Positions 1-10,034 are shown, counted from the stretch's first letter. The stretch is 19,319 nucleotides of DNA from a candidate division SR1 bacterium CG_4_9_14_3_um_filter_40_9 (GCA_002791215.1 PFWQ01000080.1:1-19319); one strand, 5' to 3'. Notes: generated from the letters alone by a model not told the origin. Program-made: numbers and translations.

Positions 1-21
1 AGGATTTTTAGGAGGGGGATA

Positions 22-54
22 CTCCGGTTTACCGGGGAGAGGGTTTTGTCACCC
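22..54 (-). terminator. Possible structured 3' end after the secreted-protein gene
   Basis: Two small inverted repeats lie just past the stop codon at 64: CTCCGG (22-27) with CCGGGGAG (32-39), paired with a two-base bulge, and GGGT (41-44) with ACCC (51-54). There is no U-run on the minus strand, so termination is only a guess. I see no start codon or credible reading frame in positions 1-63. Confidence 0.25.
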
Positions 55-63
55 TTCTAAATT

Positions 64-2076
64 CTACTTTATACCCTCTAGTAAAAGCTTCGCCGAATCA
101 TTAATATTTCACAAGGCCTTAGATGTAAAATTCCAGAAGTCTAGATTTGATGTCATAAAATCCCTAACCTCATCATTAAGATTAGCAACATTTTTGTTGC
201 TGGCATTGGAAATAATATTTGACAAAACAGACGTAGATGCTTCTTTTATATTCTTAAGGTCATCGACCTTTTGGTTGTATTCGCCTATATCCTTGATATT
301 TTCGGCGTCAACCTTGGGTCATACGACATCAGCGATAACAATATACTTATTTTTATCATCAGGGGTCATTCATAATATCGCACTCTCATAGCTGACATTC
401 GTTTGCGTAAGCTCCTTAGCTTGAGTGCTTTTTGATATAGCAGGGAATAAAGGCTTCACCTGAGTAGTAATCTGGAAAGAAAATAAATCCTGAAATTTTA
501 TCGCTGACAAAGATGTATCAAAATATTCTTTTGGTTTAGTCCTTTTGACGGTTTCTCCACTATTCAGTCGCGAATCCAAAACCTTTTTTATTTCCAGAAA
601 GATTGCCTCTATACTATAGACTTTTTTACCTCACGTCACACGGTTATTCTCCACAGGGATGGTACAGAATTTTATTTTATACATATCTTCCATCCCTTTC
701 CATTTTTTTCAGATAGGTCATGACACAGTGAAACACAGACATTGAGAATAACAATATGCCTTATCCACTGCATTAGTAAGCGAAACGTCTTCACATTTTG
801 CGGTGCATTCTTTCAAACAAGTATTTAGACAATTTTGTTGCTCGCCTTCTGACAATCAGTTACAGTCTTGTCCGCATTCTCAGCCTATACCATCCACAGC
901 GCTCTCAACTCGTTCATTAGGCGATCAGGATGGATAAATAGCAGGCGTTGATCATGTAGCTCATGTAATATTTGGGACCTGAGGCACAGTATCTTCAGGG
1001 TTGATGTTAAGCGCATCAATAGATGCCTGGATAATTTTCCCATATTGATCTATAGTCGGAGTTGTTGCACCACTCGGTAAAGTAAGATCGGCAGCAACTC
1101 ACGAAGCACATTGACTAGCCGGAAGTGCGTAAAGATTATTCGGAGGATATAATTGATTATTATTATCATTTACGAAATTTTGAATTCACTGATCAGCAGT
1201 AGCCAGAACATCGCCCAAGGCGCCTACATTTTTATCTTGATTATTATCGATACTAGGAGGTGGTGGTTCAATAGGCGCAGTGCCTGTAATTTGTAAACCA
1301 GACAACACAGAAAAAACGCCGCCAGGTTGAGATGAGGAGTCAGTATCTGATCATATATTTGATCATGCGGTAAGGGAAGAAATCGTCGGCAATTCATAAA
1401 ATAAAGTCTGTACTGGCGTGGTGAATGATTCAAACAATTTTTTTCCTATCTTATCTATATCGACCCAGAGGTCATAATCACCATCATCCAAAGTTCCATT
1501 CTGGAACGTATCATCTCAGAAATTAATCTGTTTGAGTGTTTCTTGATTAAAATTCGTATCTATAGGATCACCATACTCTTTATTAAGAACTCTGCTTACG
1601 TCTTCAGAATCTGAAATATCGACAAAGTCTGTCTGACCCTTCCGGCAAAGAAGAAATCTCTCATAACTTTTTACAACATCACGTTCACTAGGGACGGAAA
1701 CTTTTTTCTTGGTTCTATTGAGCACCGTCAGTTTCAAGGTCAACCTGAAATTAGAATTTGCACGATAAAGAATATTCATTACATCATCAGCAGTGATCTT
1801 ACAGGTAGGAAATTCAGAATGCATATTCATAATCGCATCTATCGACGCAGAGGTAGTTTTTACCTCATTATTTCTAACCAAGGTCAAGGCAGTGTCATAG
1901 ATATTGATCGCCTTCCCTTTACTAAACATTTGAGAAACATCTTTTGCTCAGAGATTCTGCAATCAGAGAGCATTTCCAAGGCTAGCGTTGAATTGTCGCG
2001 AAAAAGTCTGTGATGAAAACATCATAATCACAAACAGTAACACAACGATAGCTCTGGAGATAAAACTTCTACTCAT
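64..2076 (-). CDS. Large secreted protein with cysteine-rich segment, function unknown
   Basis: I do not recognise the family. Read with UGA=Gly the gene gives 670 aa, from ATG at 2076 to TAG at 64-66; the upstream in-frame TAG at 2086-2088 leaves this ATG as the natural start. The N-terminus is a clear signal peptide (MSRSFISRAIVVLLFVIMMF, then SSQTFS), so export is expected. A helical-looking region follows, then a low-complexity stretch with four consecutive prolines near residue 271. Residues 401-471 hold ten cysteines, several in Cx3C spacing, which suggests disulfide bonds or metal binding. The C-terminal third is lysine- and asparagine-rich. It is the last of four consecutive minus-strand genes for exported or membrane-anchored proteins, and a surface or envelope role is inferred from that only. 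With UGA as stop it would break into many useless pieces. Confidence 0.85.
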
Positions 2077-2107
2077 ATCTAATAACTATCTAAAACAAAG
2101 TTCCATG

Positions 2108-2150
2108 GACTTTATGACTTTACAGACTTTATGACTTTACAGACTTTATT
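2108..2150. repeat. Two and a half copies of a 17-base direct repeat
   Basis: GACTTTATGACTTTACA occurs at 2108-2124 and again, perfectly, at 2125-2141, followed by a partial third copy, GACTTTATT. Each 17-mer is itself two near-identical 8-9 base words starting with GACTTTA. The array fills the 72-base space between two minus-strand genes and runs into the TAA stop codon (2149-2151) of the upstream one. Confidence 0.9.
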
Positions 2151-3384
2151 ATTGTGGTAGGCATTGCACATTTCTAAAATTTCCTTTTTCAGCAAACAGC
2201 GTATACACGGGAGTGGCGATTTTGGCCATAGCCTCACCGAAATCCTGCAAACTCTCTCGGTACATCAGGAATCATATATGAAGCGAGAATGTCACGTACG
2301 CATTGCGGAGCATTCTGACGCTGATACGCAAAGCCTGTTTTGCAAACAGTAATTCAGTTTTCATCTCATTGATACGACTTGCCTGCTGATCAGAGATTGT
2401 TCACACTCCATTGTTCATGGTAGTGTCTTTGAAGAGATTAGGTTTTTTTGCTATTTGCAGAGAATAATATTCGACGAACAGATTATAATAGAATAATTCA
2501 TTATACACCAGATTGATGAAAGGGCTTAAGATTTTCTCTTTTGGTTCTCACCACAAACCGCACAACATAATATTATATGAAGAATCAACTTTACCAGCAT
2601 CCGAACAAGCTGTGGCAGTAGCAGGAGTGTAATCATTGTACATACCAGAGGCACTAAGGATATTTAGATCCTTAAACATTTTCTTTTGGTTACGAAGATA
2701 CTGAGTCATATAGGTGCATGTTTTGGAGAAAGTCTTTGACAGCTCATCACTCTTATTACACAACTCTATTCAACCAAAATGTGAACTTGTAAAATTTATG
2801 ATTTGTTTTTTTAAACTAAACTTTTTTTCATCATGAGTCTGCAGACCATACACATCAGCCTGCTTGATAGCAAAATATTCTTTGATGATAGTATTGAAGA
2901 GATCATCGGCGTAGAGATAGACGAGATGCCTCTCATCATTTTTGACAGGCAGATCGAGTTTATCAAAAGCAGACTCTTTAAAATACCCGGTGAATTGAGG
3001 GGCATTGACAACAAAAAACAAAGAATAGACGGGATTGATATTTTTACACAGCAGATACACAAATGCTGATTGCCTTGGAGAATATACAAATCCATCTTTG
3101 ATGACATGCCCATTCATCAAAACAGAGCTACAATAAGAAGATATCAATAGTTTTAGATTGCGTGGTCCTACGGTACAATCAGGGTCAGTACCCACAGTAA
3201 AACTCGTGAATAATTTATTTAAATAATTATCAGAGGAAAATTCGGTATCTACTTTAATTTTAGCGATAATCGTTGAATACGAAGTATAAGAAGAATCTTG
3301 ATTTTGAGCATGAGTACAAGAAAAAGACATAAGTACCAAGCCCGGTATCAGTAATAATTTTCTAAAAGAACGAAGACGATACAT
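2149..3384 (-). CDS. Secreted protein, mostly helical, function unknown
   Basis: The gene encodes 411 aa with UGA=Gly, from ATG at 3384 to TAA at 2149-2151; an in-frame TAG at 3397-3399 bounds the start. The N-terminus MYRLRSFRKLLLIPGLVLMS followed by FSCTHAQ is a signal peptide with a THA-Q cleavage site. The Cys nearby is a poor lipobox, so type I cleavage is more likely than lipidation. Scattered cysteines and long predicted helices follow, ending in an amphipathic helical stretch and NVQCLPQ. It starts 12 bases after the stop of the preceding secreted-protein gene, so the two are probably co-transcribed. I see no catalytic motif. It could be a structural part of a surface assembly or a host-contact factor, but the sequence does not decide. 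Confidence 0.85.
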
Positions 3385-3396
3385 TCACTACACTAA

Positions 3397-5004
3397 CTAA
3401 TAAAAACATTTTCATCAGGCATTTGCGCACTGCGCTTTACAAGCATTTCACAAATTATTAATCAAATTATTCTTATTTTCGCTATTTTTACTTCAGATAA
3501 CATCATTAATTGTTGTTCTGACGACGTTTAAAACTTGGAAAAACGGATACGTCGCATCAGAATTGTCGGCAATAATAGCGCTTTTACTCATGTCAACAGC
3601 ATCGGCATATAGCATATCCATAGATGCCTTGATATCAGCATATTCACTCGTATCGACAGGAACATCACCGATCTCAATTTCAACAATTTTGAAATCACTA
3701 GCTTGTTGGCAATTTGGTTTATTACGGAGATCGTCTTTCAATTGATTGATGACTTTTTTTACATCCTGAGCAGCTTTTCTTTTCTCTGCAGTAGTCATAC
3801 TACCGCTACCTCTTGCGAACATTGCAGCCCATTGATTATTTTCTCCAAGATCCTTCTGCATATCCTTCCAGCCATCGCTAAGTTTCTTGCTTGCAGCATC
3901 AAACTGCTTCCTATAATTTTTCAAACCAAACCATCACGTAGTAGCGGCCGCAGTCTTAAGACCAAACTGACTTCTCAAGAGCTCCTGATTCCTTTTTTGG
4001 ATAGCAGCCTTCTCCTCAGATTTCGTATTTTTTCATCCTGCTCCTCACATCGCAATAGATAATCTCTTGGTAGCGTCCGTTATAGTCTTCCGAGCTTCCG
4101 TAGCTCAGCTTCCGAAAGTCTTTCAGATTTTGGCGATATTGCTAAAAAATTTAATAAGAGTATCGTCGCATTTGACGGATCACGCGCACTTATAATCGGC
4201 TTTCATACCACTTATCATGGCCTGATTGAATTTAATTTCGATATCAGGAGAATCCGCAAAAAGACTAGTCTTGGTGAATCCGGAAGCGAATTGAGTAATT
4301 TTTAATCCAGGGCTGGCGATAAATGTTTTCAATGAGCTATTCATTCTCATCATCAAGGTAGTGATTTGCCTATAGGTAGCATGCTGATTAATGACCGTGC
4401 CCTCTTTGAACAATCATTCCCCGCCAGGACCATATTTATCAAAGATTTTCTGGAACATTTTTTGATTAGCTTCAGTAAGTTTGGCGGTCCATCATCCTCC
4501 GAGCCCTAGTTCATATTTTTTATCACTGATCATACTATCGATTTTCATCAGCGTTTTATAATCCCTCAAAAATACTTTTTTTTTGACGAGAATGATGAGT
4601 CATCACGCAAAATCTTTGAGTCCGCCTAAATTTTCCAGATCAGTAAAAACAGCAGTTATAGCAAGCATGGACTGCCACTTCTGTCTGAGATTTCTCATAA
4701 ATTTGCTTGTCAGACCCTCTTTGGGCGGTTTGAACTCATTGCCCTGAAACCGTGAAGGAGAGACATATTGTCCCACATAAGGGTTTCTTGTACCAACTGT
4801 CTTGATTGCAATAATCATCTCTTTGATGAAACTCGTCATAAGTCTGAATGCAGGAGGCGGTGCAGAACAGATATTTGAATTTACACATGGATCAGCGACT
4901 CATGAGGTCATTTGAGCAGAGGTATATACAGAAAAAATAGGCAGGCAGAAAGCTATCAATGCCAGAATCATAATTTTACTCTTTCTATTTTTGTTTGTCC
5001 ACAT
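3397..5004 (-). CDS. Large secreted protein, function unknown
   Basis: The gene encodes 535 aa with UGA=Gly, from ATG at 5004 to TAG at 3397-3399. The N-terminus MWTNKNRKSKIMILALIAFC then LPIFSVYTSAQ is a textbook signal peptide: basic start, hydrophobic core, and an SAQ-type cleavage region near residue 31. The mature part is mainly helical. Around residues 130-150 a hydrophobic patch (GGLIILVKKKVFLRDYKTL) may be a membrane-associating helix. The C-terminus is Asn/Lys-rich with three cysteines (ACKAQC, GGKC). It sits between a membrane-anchored putative zinc peptidase gene upstream and another secreted-protein gene 12 bases downstream. No enzyme motif is visible and I do not recognise the family. 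The upstream spacer (5005-5041) contains a GACTAAA-type repeat and no Shine-Dalgarno sequence. Confidence 0.85.
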
Positions 5005-5020
5005 ATAAATAAATTTTTTG

Positions 5021-5056
5021 CTAAAAACTAAGGACTAAAGACTAAGGACTAATTCT
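5021..5056. repeat. Tandem 7-base repeat (ACTAAGG/ACTAAAG)
   Basis: Positions 5021-5051 are near-perfect head-to-tail copies of a seven-base word, ACTAAGG alternating with ACTAAAG. The array supplies the TAG stop codon (5042-5044) of the putative zinc peptidase gene and its last two or three codons, and continues into the spacer before the next minus-strand gene. Confidence 0.9.
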
Positions 5057-6106
5057 AGTAGTGTCCCATGGCCTTCGACCAGCATTATCTTTCACATAAT
5101 TCACTTCGGTCTTATATGCATGAAGGAAATTTCCATCAAACACACTAGCAACAAAATTATATTTCTTTTTAAGAATTTGATTGTTTTTTGCCATAGCTTT
5201 AAACAAGGAATTATGGTTCATGTAGAGATTGAAACATTCAGCGAAATCTTCAAAAGGATCAGTCATACCATATCCGCTGCAAAAGTCTTTTTTCAAAGAT
5301 CCAGACTTCCTTATCTTTTCGCTTTTCCGAGAGTCTGCATAATACTGCAAAGAAAGATCATCAACAGCAAATACCTTCTTGCCGAATTCTGTGAAAGCGC
5401 CATGCTTATTGCTGCTTACTCATTGAAGAGCTCATAAATCGTATATATGTCACAATTCATGGGCGACAAGTCACACAAATTCTGCTCTCGACTGTACTGA
5501 TCACAAATTGAATACAATGTTATTCCATGTGGCATATCCTCTTCTATTTCACAAACTATTATCAATAGTGATTTTGCGGAGCACAGAGACGATATCATTG
5601 CCTATCACCATGTGTTCTTGGATAAAATTCACCATGCTGAAAATGCTTGAGAGATATAGATATTTTTCCTTTCATGTATAATCGCCTACCCGGTCTATCA
5701 GACCGCAAAGGTCGGTATTCGAATTGCAGATAGTGATGAATTTATCCTGATATTGATTGTCCGTATTTTGAGCAGCAAAATGTCACGAAACTGTAGGGGT
5801 TGTTTGTAACTGCCCCTGCCACTCAAGATAATTATCTTGCCCCTGCTTAATTTCTTCATTATTAATCTCATCAACCCCCTCCTGAATATATTGCTCTACT
5901 AGGTTAGTTATTGTACTTTCTACTTTGTACTTTGTACTTTCAACTCCGATGTAATCCTTTTGGACGAGTTCAGAGAAATCTTCGCCCACAGGCAAAATAG
6001 CATAATTTAAACATGCATAAAAGATAATCGCAGCTGCTATGAGCTTGATGAAAGAAAAGATTTGTTTCTCAGTGATACTACGTAAAAGCATACCATCTAA
6101 TATCAT
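5042..6106 (-). CDS. Putative membrane-anchored zinc metallopeptidase (HExxH)
   Basis: The product is 354 aa with UGA=Gly. One hydrophobic helix (about residues 18-38, IFSFIKLIAAAIIFYACLNY) near the N-terminus suggests an anchored protein with an exported catalytic part. AHELGHIYDL holds the zinc motif HExxH at H216-E217-x-x-H220; the Gly of HELGH is a UGA codon. About 65 residues later DPFEDFAECFNLY (E286, E290) matches the downstream Glu-bearing motif of gluzincin-like peptidases of the lethal-factor-like type, supplying the third zinc ligand. Peptidase activity is inferred from these motifs. The ATG at 6106 directly follows an in-frame TAG and lies inside the end of the preceding gene (29-base overlap), so translation is probably coupled. 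Residues about 54-64 (VESTKYKVEST) are encoded by a short tandem DNA repeat. Confidence 0.82.
5913..5944. repeat. GTACTTT tandem repeat inside a gene
   Basis: Four head-to-tail copies of a seven-base word (GTACTTT, one copy CTACTTT) lie inside the zinc peptidase gene, in frame, between its membrane helix and catalytic domain. They encode VESTKYKVEST on the minus strand. The word resembles those of the intergenic arrays in this window. Confidence 0.85.
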
Positions 6107-8288
6107 CTAAAATCTGCTGTTTACTCGGGCCGTTGACGTTGAAGATAAGAATCTCATCAAGAGGGATTTTGTTGGCATATGCATAGAGCAGAAAGCTGTA
6201 TCAACCGATCAATATTTTACTTCCCTTTTCCTGTTTGGCTTTAAAAATATTTTTTCAGACTCCTCAAGTGATGTTTTCCACCAAAAGTAATGCCCTCTCA
6301 TGTATACGTTTCTGATATATTTCTTCAAATATTTTTTTAGATTGCTCTTTTTGGGTGGAGACGACAAAAACTGACTTTTTGATAGATGAATCTTCAAAGA
6401 AAGAAGTAGACAAATAGTCTATGAGCTTATCGAATTTTTCATCAAAAGGCAGCATAGGGACAACAGTTTTCTCTTCATTTTCCGACAACTTAGCACATTG
6501 TTTATTGGTATTGGAGAAGAAGTATGTGGTGCTAGACGTAAATAAATCTACAAATTCCGGCCATGAAGTGAATTTAGCGTTCTCCGAGTATACAAAATAG
6601 AAATCTGATTGCCCGTATATTTTCTTGTTGATATTCACGACAGAATCGAACACATTGAACATATGAGCAATCTGGCGGGACAACTCGACAAAATCTGATT
6701 CCTCGATATCATCTTTTATTCATTCGAGACAACCGCTCATCTTATTCAAACACAGGGTTGTTTTGTAGAAATCGGAATGTCCTAAGATGGGATCGTGTTG
6801 TATATATGTTTTAGATGTATCAGTGAACAATTTTTTAGTTTCTATAGAAAGCTCTCAGATGAGAATCTGGAAATACTGATAAAAATCTTGAAGTTTAGTG
6901 GATATAGTTGGACTCGATTTTTTGTTAGAATTGTCAATTCACAACTGGTATTTCAGTCATTGTTTATATAAAAGAGTCTCTAAGAGATTTAAAGTGTAAT
7001 AAAGATCGCAAGGACGGGACAAAAAGAAATTATAACTCTTATATCGTTGTTCCACGTCGAAGAAACAGACAGCATAATCCTTATATGCGTGTAATTCATT
7101 ATCCAAGATAGAAAACAGACTGCTGTGTGTGGCCAGAACCAAAGGGTACTTAACTTGCTCTCTGCTATCTTTGATAAAGGAATAAATCTGATAATCGAAT
7201 TTGTTGTTCAAATCCAAGGTTCCATATCCTCTATCGAGATGCGATACATATTTTATCACGAACAAGACTTCTTCATGAGAAAAGACTTTTTTATTTAAAA
7301 ATTGTTGGAATTTTTTTTCATTGATAGTCTGATCCTCTTTGATGAATCATAGATTCTTGATTCAAAATTGATGTAATATCTCTTTTGCAATTTCCAGCTT
7401 CTGAAGATTGGAAAAACTCAGAATAAGATGTTTCTGGGATGCAAGGCTATGAAGAAGATCCTTGATATAAATATTGCCTACATAATATTTTTTAGCATGT
7501 TCCAGACCAGCGAGTTGAAGATCAGTCTTCTTGGATTTGACAGAAGTTTTTGAAGGAAAAATTTTTTCGAGTGCAAGGAATTTGATAGGGGAAGAGACAT
7601 CAAGAATAGGAGGAACAAATATTTTAGAAAAGATTGAGGCATCCTGCTTCACAAATTGCACTAGATTCGGATATTTTTGACACAATTGAGAAAGTGTGCT
7701 TATGAAGTACATATACAAAGCTAAGGAATGCTTCGTATCGTAGAGGGCATCATGGAAAGAGTCCTTAGATGAAGACATAGCCAATCAATAACTCTCCAAC
7801 CACGGTGAAAGGCTTGCCCTGTTGGTTCAGTTAGCAGGGGCAGAATCTTTTTCTTGAAGATGTTGGATCAGGACTTCTAGCGCATAACTCGGAGCATAGT
7901 GCACGAAAGTTTGAGAAAACTGGAAAGTATCGACAGCAAAAGCATAGGTCATTGAAGGGAAATATCTCTTTAGAAAATCCAAATCGAATTGGGCATTGTG
8001 TCATATCACCACAGTGTGCTTATCAAAAAATTTAGAAATCTGGGGCTCTACCTGATCAACCAAAGGCGCATGTTCTAGATCAGAAATCGAAAATCCTGTG
8101 ATAAATCAAACAATGTGCTTGAGTTCATCAGTCTTTTTTGAAGGTTTGATGAGAGATTGGAATTGATCGATGATTTTCCCATCTGCATCAAGCTCTACGA
8201 TTCAAATCTGAATCGGCTCATCTTTGAACGGATCCAATCACGTCGTCTCAAAATCGAGTCCGATATATCTATATTCTTTATTGAGCAT
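6078..8288 (-). CDS. DnaQ-type 3'-5' exonuclease fused to degenerate DinG-like helicase
   Basis: The product is 736 aa with UGA=Gly. Residues 1-200 are a complete DEDDh exonuclease: DFETTG (D12, E14), GHNAQFD (D102) and HDALYD (H179, D184). The C-terminal part follows the layout of DinG/XPD-type helicases: HLILSFSNLQ resembles motif Ia, VLATHSSLF (384-392) the segment before motif II, CFFDVEQ (DVEQ 411-414) stands where DEAH should be, and KILIGGYSFLL resembles motif V. I find no Walker A GKT/GKS, and the terminal arginine motif is not evident, so ATPase activity has probably been lost. Exonuclease-DinG fusions are known in bacteria as single- or double-strand DNA nucleases. Start: the ATG at 8288 is the first after an in-frame TAG (8331-8333). 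The 3' end overlaps the zinc peptidase start by 29 bases. Confidence 0.88.
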
Positions 8289-8324
8289 ACAGAAAAAATA
8301 AGAAACAAAAAAATAGTACACTTT

Positions 8325-8352
8325 ACTATACTATTCTCTGCAGCTATTTCAA
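8325..8352 (-). promoter_or_regulatory. Predicted sigma70-type promoter for the exonuclease-helicase gene
   Basis: On the minus strand, TTGAAA (8352-8347), a 16-base spacer and TATAGT (8330-8325) form a good promoter. Transcription would start near 8318, about 30 bases before the ATG at 8288. The spacing matches other candidates in this window. Confidence 0.45.
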
Positions 8353-8364
8353 CAACTTATTTAT

Positions 8365-8429
8365 CACGAAGTGTTTATCGCCCCGATACTTCGGGGCTTT
8401 TATCGCGAAGCGTTTATCGCCCTTCGGGC
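8365..8429. repeat. Chain of four short hairpins, likely terminator region
   Basis: Four consecutive perfect inverted repeats are separated by nearly the same TTTATC spacer: CAC-GAA-GTG (8365-8373), GCCCCGA-TACT-TCGGGGC (8380-8397), CGC-GAA-GCG (8404-8412) and GCCC-TTC-GGGC (8419-8429). They start just after the stop of the minus-strand chaperone gene (8434) and precede the promoter of the next gene. Transcription termination for the chaperone gene is the obvious role, but the regular repetition is unusual. Confidence 0.7.
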
Positions 8430-8433
8430 TTAT

Positions 8434-8784
8434 TTATTTATCATATTCCACCTCAACTTCGATTTTTTCAGGGATGAGGGCTTTTGGCACAACGATTTGT
8501 AAGGTGTTGTCGGGAGTCAGCTTACTATGAATCTTGTCGAAATACACTTGAGGAGGCAGATCTATCACCTGTTCTATATTTCATCGATAACACTCCTCTT
8601 TCAGAGGAAGAAGATTTTCTTTCACGGTAGGCTTTGCTCTTTTTCAAGAGATGATGAGTCTATAATTTTTGATAGATAGCTTGACGCTATCCTTTTGAAC
8701 ACCTCACAAAGGCAAAACAATCACCACCTCCTGCGGAGATTCATAAATATCATAGGGGATATGAAGTACGTCTTCTTGTTTCAT
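8434..8784 (-). CDS. Small heat-shock protein (Hsp20/alpha-crystallin type)
   Basis: The product is 116 aa with UGA=Gly, from ATG at 8784 to TAA at 8434-8436. The sequence follows an alpha-crystallin domain: PYDIYESPQEVVIVLPLGGV for strands 2-3, VKLSIKNYRLIISGKR for strands 4-5, CYRGNIEQVIDLPPQV for the loop and strand 7, and LTPDNTLQIVVPKA for strands 8-9 (family consensus GxLxIxxPK, with Asn in place of the first Gly). The family holds unfolding proteins without ATP, as oligomers in the cytoplasm. The N-terminal arm is almost absent, so oligomer size may be small. It starts 23 bases after the stop of the membrane-protein gene upstream and is followed by a strong hairpin chain. No heat-shock operator was recognised. 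Confidence 0.8.
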
Positions 8785-8807
8785 GATTATAGAGTATATG
8801 ATAAAAC

Positions 8808-9407
8808 CTAAGCAACCGAATCTCCTCCTATAGAATCCAAAATTTTAGTTTCTAAATCCTTACTCATGATTCTGGCGATTTCCTTTCTTCTTTTCTCTGG
8901 CTTAGGAACCCGACGTAAAGTGATTTCACCACCACCGCCTGTAGTATCTCATTCAGTTAAGAAGATAAGATCGCCATTGTTGAATATGCTATAGAATAGT
9001 CAAGTTTTTTTTACAGAAATAGTTTTAATGCTTTTTTCGTTGGTGCTTATGATGTTTCTATTGAAGATTCCTCATTGGTCATACATGATAAGCAAGTCCG
9101 GAGTGACAATGATGAAATCAAGCTTGTAGTCCATATACTTACCGATGATAGGAAACAATCGGACAAGATCGAATAACGCAAAAGCGATGACAAAGTATAA
9201 CATATAATCGCTTCACAATCGTGAATACAGTCACACTAAGCCCAAAACAGTGGCGGCAATCAAGAAGAAGGTTGGGATGACTACCTTAATGACCCGATAT
9301 AATTTGCTTCTTCCAAACATGATAACATTTTCAGGGCCAAATTGTTCCTGATATTCTTGGAATTTCATTCTTCTGATAGTAGTATCAAAATTAGAAAAAA
9401 TCTTCAT
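8808..9407 (-). CDS. Membrane protein with two helices, possibly PH-like
   Basis: The product is 199 aa with UGA=Gly, from ATG at 9407 to TAG at 8808-8810. A charged N-terminus (MKIFSNFDTTIRRMKFQEYQ) precedes two adjacent transmembrane helices: about residues 40-62 (VIKVVIPTFFLIAATVLGLV) and 68-88 (YMLYFVIAFALFDLVRLF). The cytoplasmic C-terminal half is rich in beta-like segments (DFIIVTPDLLIMYDQGG, NIISTNEKSIKTISVKKTGL, GDLIFLTEG). A short basic helix ends the protein. This layout is like bacterial PH-domain membrane proteins, which is a guess from architecture only. It lies between signal peptidase I and the chaperone, in the same direction and closely spaced (42 and 23 bases), so an operon is likely. 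Confidence 0.78.
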
Positions 9408-9449
9408 AGATATATCGAAAGCAAACTAAAGCTGGATGCCGTTTAGAAG

Positions 9450-10034
9450 CTAAAATAATCAAAATTTTGGGAAAAATCTGATATATACTTTTCAGATGAT
9501 GTGATCAAAAGGGACTTCATAGCTCGACCCATCATAACAATCCAATCCGAAACAACAGCGGGAATCTGTAGAAAATCATCTATTGTCTCACATTACAAAG
9601 AGTCAGCTGACGATCTTGAATTCAGTTAGACCACATCTAGCTTCGGTTTCTACATCATCTGGAAGATATGATTGATCCAATTTTTCACAATTTTCTACGT
9701 CCTTGTCTATTTTACAAATCAGCACATTATCATCTTGTATTTTCACTGTTTCTCATGGAAGACCGATAACTCTCTTAATATAGGGAATGGTTTTTCAAGG
9801 AGGAACAAATACAATAACATCGCCTCTTTTTATTTCCCCGAATCTTGGAGTAATTTTATCGACAACAATAAAATCATTTTCTTCAAAAGCAGGATACATG
9901 CTCGCACCTACAACAGTATAAGGATTTGCTACAAAAAATCTGATAAATAAGACTATCCCACCTACAAATACGAGGAAGGAAATCATATCAAAGACATCAA
10001 ACAAAATCTCCATTAATTTCTTCTTTAATGACAT
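9450..10034 (-). CDS. lepB: Signal peptidase I
   Basis: The product is 194 aa with UGA=Gly and cleaves signal peptides of exported proteins on the outer face of the membrane. One N-terminal membrane helix (about 18-34) leads to NPYTVVGASMYP with catalytic Ser45. Box D, PYIKRVIGLPGE, carries catalytic Lys87, and box E, MGDNRGFSTDSR (149-152), is intact, as is the terminal IIGKVYIRF strand. The Gly of GDNR is a UGA codon. I chose the ATG at 10034 because it gives the usual short basic tail before the helix. An in-frame ATG at 10112 would add 26 residues and cannot be excluded. The several signal-peptide proteins and lipoproteins in the window are its likely clients, apart from lipobox cleavage, which needs signal peptidase II. 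Confidence 0.93.

Noticed and set aside
6209..6397. Small basic minus-strand frame
   Set aside because: It overlaps the exonuclease-helicase gene in another frame and has no independent support.
8157..8477. Plus-strand open frame across the exonuclease start
   Set aside because: It runs antisense to a gene with intact catalytic motifs and through a hairpin chain; composition is that of a shadow frame.
9672..9950. Plus-strand open frame of about 90 codons
   Set aside because: It is antisense to the signal peptidase I active-site region, which is clearly the coding strand.
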